Assembly (NCBI GenBank): GCA_026389415.1
Contig: JAPLHX010000323.1
Coordinates: 1-7,244 of the forward strand
Origin: Coprothermobacterota bacterium
GTDB taxonomy: Bacteria; Caldisericota; JANLFM01
Direction of reading: 5' to 3'
DNA: 7,244 nt
In this document: piece after piece, positions 1-6,192 of the stretch
Numbering within the stretch: position 1 is the stretch's first letter
How the letters are laid out: each line of letters opens with the position of its first letter
Notes under the pieces: model-generated
The model's input: only the letters and a program-made list of their open reading frames with translations
What the model was told of the DNA's origin: nothing
Databases searched by the model: none
Made by a program: the position numbers and the translations under genes

Positions 1-1111
1 GGACCGAGCCGCGCGGATCGCCCGAGAAATCCTCGGCGATGAGGTGCATGTCACCCTTTCCAACCGCATCGCGTCCATCTCGATCCTGGAGCGAGAGAAC
101 TCTACCATCCTCAATGCATCCGTGATCGGGGTGATGAGGCAAGCCGTCAACTCGCTGCGCACGGCGGTCAAGGACCGGGGAATCAACACCCGACTATTTA
201 TTGTGCAGAACGACGGCAGCGTAATGTCGGCAGACTACGCGGTGGACTACCCCATTTTCACGATGGCATCCGGTCCGGCTGCCAGCGTGCGCGGCGCAGT
301 CTATCTTTCCGGCATCGACACCGGGGTCGTGGTGGACATCGGCGGCACGTCGACCGACGTGGGATACATCGTGAATGGGTTCCCGCGGGAATCTTCGATT
401 ACCGTCACCATTGGCGGGGTGAAAACGAACATCCGTTGCCCGGATCTGCTCTCGATTGCGCTCGGTGGTGGTACGATCATCAAGCAAAAAGACGGTCAGG
501 TGTGCGCGCTCGGTCCGGAAAGCGTCGGCTACAACCTGGTCCGCCTTGCCAAATCCTTCGGCGGGCCGCTACTGACCGTCCATGACCTGGCCGTGGCCAA
601 CGGGACCCTGCAGGAGCGCCTGGACGTGTTCGATACTGACTTCGTGGTGGATCTCGAGAAGGTCAAACAGGTCCCTGAGGCCGTCATTCGTCAAGGCGAA
701 ACGATGGTGCGCCAGACTCTGGAAGCAGCGATCGACAAGATGAAAACCACCGCCGAGCTCGTCCCGGCGATCTTCATTGGGGGTGGCGCCCTCGTCGTTC
801 CGCGGGAGGGAATCGGTGGAATCAGCGAGATCGTGCTGCCGGAGCACTTTGAGGTGGGCGGGGCGATCGGCACGACCATCGCCGAAATCGGAGCATTCGC
901 CGAAGGCGTGTTCGACCTGGAACAGGACGACCGGGACGAGTCGATTGCTCGCACGATTGAACAAGCCAAGGACAACGCCGAGCTTTCCGGCGCCGTCCGA
1001 TCGACGGTGGAAGTGATCGATATCGAAGAAATCCCCTTCACCTACATGCCGGGCAAACGGGAAAAGGTCCGCGTCCGCGTGAAGGGCAGCATCTTCAAGG
1101 AGGGCCACTGA
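1..1111 (+). CDS. Hydantoinase/oxoprolinase family protein (HyuA-like), C-terminal part, 5' truncated
   Basis: The reading frame is open from base 2 at the left edge, so the true start lies outside; the GTG at 44 is internal. About 369 residues are visible of a family that usually exceeds 500. HyuA-type proteins are ATP-dependent ring-opening enzymes (hydantoin, 5-oxoproline and related substrates) with an actin-like ATPase fold. Visible family marks are the phosphate-binding motif DIGGTSTDVG (GGTSTD at 341-358), the glycine-rich IALGGGTII (about 455-480), GPESVGY, and a second glycine cluster, FIGGGALVVP (about 772-801). The missing part should carry the N-terminal Hydant_A_N domain. The gene overlaps the DUF917 gene by one base (TGATG). 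HyuA is commonly followed by HyuB; here DUF917 takes that place, and fungal proteins joining the two families support their being partners. The family call is secure; the substrate is unknown. Confidence 0.93.
   Translation, partial: DRAARIAREILGDEVHVTLSNRIASISILERENSTILNASVIGVMRQAVNSLRTAVKDRGINTRLFIVQNDGSVMSADYAVDYPIFTMASGPAASVRGAVYLSGIDTGVVVDIGGTSTDVGYIVNGFPRESSITVTIGGVKTNIRCPDLLSIALGGGTIIKQKDGQVCALGPESVGYNLVRLAKSFGGPLLTVHDLAVANGTLQERLDVFDTDFVVDLEKVKQVPEAVIRQGETMVRQTLEAAIDKMKTTAELVPAIFIGGGALVVPREGIGGISEIVLPEHFEVGGAIGTTIAEIGAFAEGVFDLEQDDRDESIARTIEQAKDNAELSGAVRSTVEVIDIEEIPFTYMPGKREKVRVRVKGSIFKEGH
1097..1104 (+). promoter_or_regulatory. Strong Shine-Dalgarno for first DUF917 gene
   Basis: AAGGAGGG lies inside the 3' end of the hyuA-like gene, six bases before the ATG at 1111. 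It fixes that start and suggests efficient, independently initiated translation despite the one-base overlap. Confidence 0.85.
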
Positions 1112-2292
1112 TGGCTGTTTGGGATGTCATCCGGCAGTGGAAGCTGCAAGAGAAGGATTACCGGGTGATTGACCACCAGGCGATCCGGGAGATCACGCTG
1201 GGCGCATCCATCCTGGCCACCGGCGGCGGAGGGGACCCGGAGATCGGTCTGCTTTGGACCTACAAGGTCTTGGACGAAGGCAAGCCGATCGTGATGGTGG
1301 ATCCGATGAAAGTGCCGGATGATGTGCTGGTTGCCAGTATGGCGTGCTTGGGAGCGGCATTGGTGTTAACCGAAAAGCCGCCAAGCGAAGGCGTCCTCAA
1401 CCGAGCGATTGTCAAGCTGGAAACCTATCTGGGGGCGAAACTGCAGGCGACAATCCCGATTGAATGTGGCGGTGTGAACTCGCCGGTGGCCTATGCCGCA
1501 GCAGGCGAACTGGGAGTGCCGGTGATTGACGTCGACGGGATGAATCGGGCGTTCCCGGAGCTGCAAATGACCTCCTGGGTAACCCATGGCATTCATGCCT
1601 CCCCCACCGTCTCCGCGGATGACCGCGGCAACGTGACGGTGATTGATACTGGTTCCGATGACCTGTTGGCCGAGACCATCTGTCGCCGGGTAGCGATGGC
1701 CTACGGCGGTATCTCTTGGATCGCCACCTACCCGATGTACGGGAAAGCAGTGAAAGAGACATCTATCCTCTACTCCCAGAGTATTGCCTGGGCCGTTGGT
1801 AAGGCAGTATGGGAAGCGCGTGAAAAGCATCTCAATCCCGTGGACCAGGTGATCAAGAGCCTGCGTAACGAACGCAGCGTAGAGGGGTTCAAGGCGTTCA
1901 AGGGAAAAATTGTCGACATTCACCGCGAATTCGGCAGCGAAATGACGAAGGGGTTCACTCTCGGACGAATCACGATGGAAGGCTTTGACAGCGACAAAGG
2001 CCGAACAGCGATGCTCGACTTCCAAAATGAATGGCTGAATCTGGTGGTCGATGGTCGAGTTCGCTGCATGCCGCCCGACTTGATTGCCATCCTGGACTCG
2101 GAGACGGGGGAGCCGATCCGCACCGACATCGTGAAATATGGCTACCGCGGGACGATTTTGCTGATCCCGGCGCACGAACGAATGCGTACAGCCAAGGGGA
2201 TCCAGATTTTTGGCCCCCGACACTTCGGTTATGACCTCGACTACCAACCGGTCGAGAAACTGAATAAAGACATAGAACGGAGGGACGCATGA
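1111..2292 (+). CDS. DUF917 / S-methyl-thiohydantoin desulfurase family protein, copy 1
   Basis: This 393-residue protein is full length for the DUF917 family. The family has been linked to S-methyl-thiohydantoin desulfurase, an enzyme removing a sulfur substituent from a hydantoin-like ring during degradation of thiolated histidine derivatives; most members have no assigned substrate. The N-terminal family signature ATGGGGDPEIG is seen at about residues 36-46, followed by CLGAALVLTEKPP, a central GGVNSPVA...PVIDVDGMNRAFPELQMTS block, and a C-terminal block with DSETGEPIRTDIVKYGYRG. It has no signal peptide or membrane segment, so it should be cytoplasmic. Start ATG 1111 has a strong Shine-Dalgarno, and the stop overlaps the next gene (ATGA). 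It is clearly paralogous to the gene at 3683-4828. The family is certain; desulfurase activity here is only inferred. Confidence 0.92.
   Translation: MAVWDVIRQWKLQEKDYRVIDHQAIREITLGASILATGGGGDPEIGLLWTYKVLDEGKPIVMVDPMKVPDDVLVASMACLGAALVLTEKPPSEGVLNRAIVKLETYLGAKLQATIPIECGGVNSPVAYAAAGELGVPVIDVDGMNRAFPELQMTSWVTHGIHASPTVSADDRGNVTVIDTGSDDLLAETICRRVAMAYGGISWIATYPMYGKAVKETSILYSQSIAWAVGKAVWEAREKHLNPVDQVIKSLRNERSVEGFKAFKGKIVDIHREFGSEMTKGFTLGRITMEGFDSDKGRTAMLDFQNEWLNLVVDGRVRCMPPDLIAILDSETGEPIRTDIVKYGYRGTILLIPAHERMRTAKGIQIFGPRHFGYDLDYQPVEKLNKDIERRDA
1207..1247 (+). repeat. 41-base perfect repeat, copy 1 (within DUF917 copy 1)
   Basis: These 41 bases are identical to 3773-3813 in the second DUF917 gene, including third codon positions. 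They encode the SILATGGGGDPEIG signature. The match reflects paralogy, and its perfect wobble identity hints at recent duplication or gene conversion. Confidence 0.9.
2279..2284 (+). promoter_or_regulatory. Shine-Dalgarno for the small winged-helix-like gene
   Basis: GGAGGG is four bases before the ATG at 2289 and seven before the adjacent ATG at 2292. The spacing suits 2292 better, so initiation may occur at the second of the two consecutive ATGs. Confidence 0.7.
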
Positions 2293-2567
2293 TGAATAAG
2301 AAGGTCACGGGACTGCTGGGAGAGCATGCCGTCCGTCAATTGGTGCAAGCGGTATTGGCGAGCCCGTACATCGAGAAAAGCGACTTGGCCGACCGCTGCG
2401 GCGTACCCGCTCCGGACCTGGAAATAACCGCCACCATGCTGGTCGATCAGATGATCCTGCTCGAATTGGCCAGTCAGGCGGATTCCAGCATGGAATCCCG
2501 GGTGCCGAAAAAAATCTACTTGGTCAATCCGGAGATGGAGGAAGAAATCCGGGCCATTCTGGCATGA
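2289..2567 (+). CDS. Small winged-helix-like protein, function unknown
   Basis: This 92-residue protein (91 if the second ATG is used) is not one I recognise by family. The order of segments suggests a compact winged-helix fold: helix EHAVRQLVQAVLASP, a short helix EKSDLADRCGV, a longer helix PDLEITATMLVDQMILLELAS, then a basic strand-turn RVPKKIYLVN resembling a wing, and an acidic C-terminal helix. It could be a local transcriptional regulator or a protein-binding subunit; neither is demonstrated. It overlaps both neighbours by four bases (ATGA at each end), so it is translationally coupled with DUF917 copy 1 and the M24 gene. This tight placement and its good Shine-Dalgarno argue that it is real despite its size. 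Being embedded mid-operon is unusual for a repressor and leaves a structural or accessory role open. Confidence 0.75.
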   Translation: MMNKKVTGLLGEHAVRQLVQAVLASPYIEKSDLADRCGVPAPDLEITATMLVDQMILLELASQADSSMESRVPKKIYLVNPEMEEEIRAILA

Positions 2568-3670
2568 AACCCCACCCGACGGACGCTCCCGTCTTTGAAC
2601 GATTGGAACGCTTCACCACCTTGCTGGAGCTGCAGGGCTGTGACGCGGCGGTCGTGACCGGTCGAGGAAATGTCCGCTTCTTTTCCGACTTTCGCTTGAA
2701 CCGCGTGGCGTCTGCCCTTTTGGTCATACCGCGGCTGGGAGAAGTCGTTTTCTTCGTGGCGGGTTTGGATTGGCAAAGAGCGAAACGGGAATGCCCTCTG
2801 CCGAATGTCCAGGCCTATCCTGAAGACACGCCCAACCCCCTGGAAGCCCTGCGTACCGTCCTTCATTCTCCATCCATCCGGCGAGTGGGGATCGAGAACT
2901 GCCTTCCGTATGGCCATTGGCAATTCATCCGTGACCTGCTGCCCGCCACCGATTTTGTCCTGCTCGATGAGCAGTTGCTTCGATTGCGGGCAATCAAGGA
3001 TCCGGTGGAAATTTGCCGCTTGAGGCAGGCGGCCCGGATTGCCGATCTAGCCATGCAGAAAGTGCTCGCCGCAGCCGTGCCGGGAAAGACGGAGCTGGAG
3101 CTGGTCGGGCTGTCCCGGATGACACTGGCCGAGGAGGGCGCGGAAGATGAATCCTTCGAGTCGTTCATGATGTCTGGTGAACGAAGCTGGCTGCCTGGGC
3201 GGGTGGCTACTACCAAGAAAATCCAGGAGCAAGAGCTGATCGTCTTCGACATGGGGGCAGTGGTTGGCGGATATTGCTCGGACATCACCCGGACCTTCGC
3301 CTTGGGCGGGCTTCGGGCAGAACAACGGCACATCTTTCAAATCGCCTACGCCGCACAGCAGAGCGCGCTGGAGGCCGTAAAACCGGGCGTCCAGGCGCAA
3401 GCGGTCCACGCCGCCGCCCGCAAAATTATCGTGGATGCAGGCTATGGTGATTTCTTCCCCCACCTCACCGGTCATGGACTGGGACTGGAAATCCACGAGC
3501 TGCCGATTCTCGATCGGCAAATGACGATCCTGCTGGAGCCAAACATGGTCCTGACGATCGAGCCCGGCATCTATCTGCCGGGAGTCGGCGCCGCTCGGGT
3601 GGAGGACATGGTCCTGGTCACAGCGGGAGGATGCGAACTGCTGACGCATACCCCCAGGGAACTGGTTTAA
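2564..3670 (+). CDS. M24 family metallohydrolase (Xaa-Pro aminopeptidase/creatinase fold)
   Basis: The 368-residue protein has a creatinase-type N-terminal domain (about 10-145) and a C-terminal pita-bread M24 domain (about 150-365). All five dinuclear-metal ligands align: D229 (VFDMG), D240 (CSDITRTF), H304 (GHGLGLEIHE), E333 (TIEPGIYLPG) and E347 (ARVEDMV); H311, the second histidine of the GHGxG...H motif, is also present. This implies an active metal-dependent hydrolase, cleaving Xaa-Pro bonds or, as in creatinase and ectoine hydrolase relatives, a non-peptide C-N bond. One oddity is that the conserved active-site His of the SxLPHG motif, 17 residues before the first Asp, is Gly212 (SWLPGRVAT), with no gap in the alignment. 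That favours a specialised non-peptidase substrate. ATG 2564 overlaps the upstream stop by four bases and has no close Shine-Dalgarno, so translation is probably coupled. The protein is predicted cytoplasmic. Confidence 0.93.
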   Translation: MKPHPTDAPVFERLERFTTLLELQGCDAAVVTGRGNVRFFSDFRLNRVASALLVIPRLGEVVFFVAGLDWQRAKRECPLPNVQAYPEDTPNPLEALRTVLHSPSIRRVGIENCLPYGHWQFIRDLLPATDFVLLDEQLLRLRAIKDPVEICRLRQAARIADLAMQKVLAAAVPGKTELELVGLSRMTLAEEGAEDESFESFMMSGERSWLPGRVATTKKIQEQELIVFDMGAVVGGYCSDITRTFALGGLRAEQRHIFQIAYAAQQSALEAVKPGVQAQAVHAAARKIIVDAGYGDFFPHLTGHGLGLEIHELPILDRQMTILLEPNMVLTIEPGIYLPGVGAARVEDMVLVTAGGCELLTHTPRELV

Positions 3671-3682
3671 CGGGAGAACGGC

Positions 3683-4828
3683 ATGGCTGTCTACGATATC
3701 CTGAAAAAATGGGGAGTGCGGGAATACTGGGAAATTGATCGAACGGCGATGCAGGAAATCACCCTCGGTGCGTCCATCCTGGCCACCGGCGGCGGAGGGG
3801 ACCCGGAGATCGGGTACCTCTGGGCGTGCAATGTCCTGGCCGCGCGCAAACCGATCGTGATGATCTCGCCGGAAGACATGCCCGACGATGCGCTGGCGAC
3901 CATCGCCGGTTGTCTGGGAGCAGCCCTGGTGTTGACCGAAAAACCGCCCAACGGCCAGGAGTTGCTGTGGTGCTACGATAAGCTCTTCCGCTACATGAGG
4001 CAGCCGGTGGAGGCAGTGATCCCGCCAGAGGCGGGAGGAGTGAACACCCCAGTGCCGATGGCGGTGGCCGGCATGGTGGGAATTCCGGTGATTGATGCGG
4101 ATGGAATGGGTCGGGCCTTCCCGGAATTGCAGATGACCTCCTTCTACATCAACGGGGTATCGCCGTCCCCCACGGTGGCCGCGGACGAGAAGGGGCATGT
4201 GACGATTGCAGACACCAAAGAGGCGCTGATGACGGAGAACATCATTCGCAACGCAGCGATGGCTTACGGCGGGATCTCGTGGATCGCGGGGTACCCGATG
4301 ACCGGAAGGCAGATCAAGGAAACCGCAATTCTCCACTCGGTATCCACTGCCTGGAAACTGGGTCAAGCTGTCTTTGGAGCCCGCAAGAAACATGGGAACG
4401 TGATCGAGCGCGTGGTCGAGATCACCGGCGGATTTGCTGTTTTCCAGGGGAAGATCGTGGACATTCATCGCCAATTCGGCGCGGAGAAAACGAAGGGCTT
4501 TTCCATGGGGACGATCAAAATGGAAGGAACCGGACCCGACAGCGGTCACGAAGCCGTCATCGGCTTTCAAAACGAGTGGTTGACCTTCCATCTCGACGAG
4601 GAGATCCTGTGCATGCCGCCGGATTTGATCTGCATTTTAGACTCGGAGACCGGAGAGCCGATCCGCACTGATATCGTCAAGTATGGCTATCGGGGCACCA
4701 TCGTTTTGGTCCCCGCGCACGCCCGTATGCGGACCGCGAAGGGCATTCAGACGTTTGGGCCGAGATATTTCGGCTATCCGTTCGATTACCAGCCGGTAGA
4801 GTGTCTGCTTGGCAAAACGCATGGGTAA
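3683..4828 (+). CDS. DUF917 / S-methyl-thiohydantoin desulfurase family protein, copy 2
   Basis: This 381-residue protein is a close paralogue of the gene at 1111-2292, roughly 60% identical by eye over its length. Identity is highest at the ends: 22 of 25 residues around the GGGGDPEIG signature and about 54 of 62 in the C-terminal block ending FDYQPVE. The middle and the extreme C-terminus diverge, which suggests different substrate specificity or a heteromeric complex rather than simple redundancy. All the family blocks are intact, so it is not decaying. GGGAG at 3672-3676, six bases before the ATG, is the Shine-Dalgarno; the gap from the M24 stop is 12 bases. The gene overlaps the racemase gene at its 3' end. 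As for copy 1, the chemical role is inferred from the family and the HyuA/M24/racemase context. Confidence 0.92.
   Translation: MAVYDILKKWGVREYWEIDRTAMQEITLGASILATGGGGDPEIGYLWACNVLAARKPIVMISPEDMPDDALATIAGCLGAALVLTEKPPNGQELLWCYDKLFRYMRQPVEAVIPPEAGGVNTPVPMAVAGMVGIPVIDADGMGRAFPELQMTSFYINGVSPSPTVAADEKGHVTIADTKEALMTENIIRNAAMAYGGISWIAGYPMTGRQIKETAILHSVSTAWKLGQAVFGARKKHGNVIERVVEITGGFAVFQGKIVDIHRQFGAEKTKGFSMGTIKMEGTGPDSGHEAVIGFQNEWLTFHLDEEILCMPPDLICILDSETGEPIRTDIVKYGYRGTIVLVPAHARMRTAKGIQTFGPRYFGYPFDYQPVECLLGKTHG
3773..3813 (+). repeat. 41-base perfect repeat, copy 2 (within DUF917 copy 2)
   Basis: Identical over 41 bases to 1207-1247 in DUF917 copy 1; the copies are direct and 2,566 bases apart. It could act as a substrate for recombination that would delete the small winged-helix-like and M24 genes and fuse the two DUF917 genes in frame. 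Confidence 0.9.
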
Positions 4829-5801
4829 CCTGAGATACATTCTGCCCGTGTTCGACTCCCATACTGCCGGAGAGCCGACGCGAGTCATCCTCCGGTTGCC
4901 GTTTCGGATTCCCGGGAACACGATGGAGGCCAAGAGATCCTGGTTTGACCAGCATTGTGATGCTTTGCGAAAACTGATCATCGCCGAGCCACGCGGCCAC
5001 CACGGCATGTTTGCCGCCGTCCTCACCGATCCGGTGTCCGAGCAAGCGCAAGCGGGTGTGTTTTTTCTGGAAACGGAATCCACCCTGCGGATGTGCGTCC
5101 ACGGTTCCATGGGCGTGGCCGCTGTGCTCTTCCGCATGGGTTATCGCGGCAGCGAGCTCCTGCTGGACTCGCCCGCGGGGCTGATTCGCGCCCGAGCCCT
5201 GGATCTGTCCATGAATGAGATCTCGATCACCAACGTTCCGTCGTTTCTGGTCGATGAAGTCCAATTGACGTTGGAGGGGCGCGCGATCCGGGCGCAGATC
5301 GCTTGGGGAGGGAATCTGTTTGCCCTGGTTTCCTCAGCCGATCTGGGGATTTCCCTGCATCAAGAGAACATCCCCGCTCTCGTTCGCGAGGCGATGGCCA
5401 TTCGGTCCCAACTCAACCGCGGGTTTCGTTTCGTCCACCCGGAATTGCTGGAGCAAGTCCAAGTCGATTTGGTCGAGGTGTACGATGAAGAGCAGACACC
5501 GCCGAAAAATATCGTAGTCTTTGGCCATGGTCAGGTGGACCGCTCGCCGTGCGGGACCGGGACGAGTGCCAAGATGGCGGTACTCTACCGCGAAGGCCGG
5601 CTGAACGAGGGTCAGGACTATCGATATCAGAGCATCCTGGGAACCCAATTTGTCGGTCGGATCGTAGGGACGGGGCGGGTTGGCTCGTACGATGCGATCG
5701 TGCCGGAGATCACCGGCGGAGTCTACCTGTCCGGCGCCCAATTCCTCCTGCTGGAAGATGCCGACCCTTTCCCTGCGGGATTTCTGCTCAATGCTTCCTG
5801 A
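4821..5801 (+). CDS. Proline racemase family protein (racemase/epimerase type)
   Basis: A 326-residue protein from ATG 4821. A TTG at 4809 in the same frame would add four residues; I prefer the ATG because family members begin just before the xxDxHTAGEPTR motif, seen here as FDSHTAGEPTRVI. Proline racemase family enzymes invert the alpha-carbon of proline or hydroxyproline with two catalytic cysteines, or dehydrate 3-hydroxyproline when the second is Thr. Both cysteines are present: C92 (RMCVHGSMG) and C244 (DRSPCGTGTSA), so racemase or epimerase chemistry is expected rather than dehydration. Differences from the classical proline racemase pattern are MCVHG for MCGHG and PRGHHGM for PRGHxDM, which may reflect another substrate. 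No clear Shine-Dalgarno is seen; the start lies eight bases inside the upstream DUF917 gene, so translation is probably coupled. It is the last gene of the operon and should act in the cytoplasm. Confidence 0.92.
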   Translation: MGNLRYILPVFDSHTAGEPTRVILRLPFRIPGNTMEAKRSWFDQHCDALRKLIIAEPRGHHGMFAAVLTDPVSEQAQAGVFFLETESTLRMCVHGSMGVAAVLFRMGYRGSELLLDSPAGLIRARALDLSMNEISITNVPSFLVDEVQLTLEGRAIRAQIAWGGNLFALVSSADLGISLHQENIPALVREAMAIRSQLNRGFRFVHPELLEQVQVDLVEVYDEEQTPPKNIVVFGHGQVDRSPCGTGTSAKMAVLYREGRLNEGQDYRYQSILGTQFVGRIVGTGRVGSYDAIVPEITGGVYLSGAQFLLLEDADPFPAGFLLNAS

Positions 5802-5886
5802 TCGTCCTTCTACTTGATTGGGTTGCCGGATCCACTCGCGTTCCCCCAGAGCACGGGACCAAGAGCTCCTGGAAACATTTTCCTGC

Positions 5887-5949
5887 TTGGGTGCCTTCGC
5901 CCAAATAGCGCACCGCTTCGGCGATGGGCTGCCCTGGTCGCCATTGGCG
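5887..5949 (+). terminator. Hairpin cluster, possible operon terminator without U-tract
   Basis: Several stems lie here. TTGGGTG/CGCCCAA (5887-5893 with 5898-5904, one G-U pair, CCTT loop) is followed by CGC-TTCG-GCG (5914-5923). GGCGA/TCGCC (5920-5924 with 5938-5942) encloses GGG-CTG-CCC, and CGCC-ATT-GGCG spans 5939-5949. Some of these share bases and cannot form together. None is followed by a run of T, so intrinsic termination is doubtful; the placement 86 bases after the operon stop is the main argument. Confidence 0.3.
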
Positions 5950-5976
5950 GAAAATACGGAGATCCACATATATCTT

Positions 5977-5999
5977 TCACCCGATCGAGGTGATACAAT
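5977..5999 (+). promoter_or_regulatory. Candidate extended -10 promoter overlapping an inverted repeat
   Basis: TGATACAAT (5991-5999) resembles an extended -10 element (TGnTATAAT), which can work with a poor -35; no good -35 is seen near 5971. The inverted repeat TCACC-CGATCGA-GGTGA (5977-5993) covers the spacer and the TG of the extended -10, a position where a bound repressor would block polymerase. Transcription would start near 6006, leaving a leader of roughly 190 bases before the PAS gene. Confidence 0.35.
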
Positions 6000-6020
6000 C
6001 CAAAACATAGTAGGGAATCA

Positions 6021-6050
6021 TGGTCAGTTTTCTAGAGCAGAATCTACAAT
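6021..6050 (+). promoter_or_regulatory. Alternative promoter candidate
   Basis: TGGTCA (6021-6026), 18 bases, then TACAAT (6045-6050) gives a sigma-70-like pair with a 4/6 match at -35 and 5/6 at -10. It competes with the candidate at 5991-5999 for driving the PAS gene; sequence alone cannot choose between them. Confidence 0.25.
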
Positions 6051-6099
6051 GCGATGAGGGTCCTTATTGTGACGCAAGAGAACGCTTCGGCGGAACTCG

Positions 6100-6192
6100 A
6101 TGGCGACAGAAATCTTCTTTAACAAAGCAGTACATTTCATTGGTCAGGGGTTGATGGAATGGAGACTAGACATGCTGCCGCAGGCTGATTAG
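6100..6192 (+). other. 30-codon ORF abutting the PAS gene, possible leader peptide
   Basis: ATG 6100 to TAG 6192 encodes 30 residues beginning MATEIFFNKAVHFIG. It is in the same frame as the PAS gene and its stop codon directly precedes that gene's ATG. GGCGGA five bases before the ATG is a weak Shine-Dalgarno. It has no known domain. It may be a leader peptide, an N-terminal segment cut off by an amber codon, or chance. Confidence 0.2.

Larger units (their letters stand above)
5802..6192 (+). other. Intergenic region between operon and PAS gene
   Basis: This 391-base stretch has no gene I can support. Short frames, such as one from a TTG at 5818 to a stop at 6057, have no recognisable domain, no Shine-Dalgarno and unconvincing composition. 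The left half holds GC-rich hairpins (5887-5949). The centre is AT-richer with two possible promoters and an inverted repeat (5977-6050). The right part holds a UUCG-capped hairpin (CGC-TTCG-GCG at 6083-6092, with outer GAG/CTC pairs at 6078-6080 and 6096-6098) and a 30-codon ORF abutting the PAS start. This fits an operon end followed by a separate transcription unit. Confidence 0.7.

Noticed and set aside
3047..4591. 514-codon reverse-strand ORF
   Set aside because: It is antisense to the M24 and second DUF917 genes. The His/Arg/Asp-rich translation is typical of a shadow frame in GC-rich coding DNA.
4809..4820. TTG start at 4809 for the racemase gene
   Set aside because: It lacks a good Shine-Dalgarno and adds only four residues before the point where family members usually start; ATG 4821 is preferred but not proven.
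5334..6008. 224-codon reverse-strand ORF
   Set aside because: Most of it is antisense to the proline racemase gene, and its arginine/serine-rich translation has no family features.
5818..6057. 79-codon forward ORF starting at TTG in the intergenic region
   Set aside because: It has no Shine-Dalgarno and no recognisable domain, and it runs through the hairpin cluster and candidate promoter.
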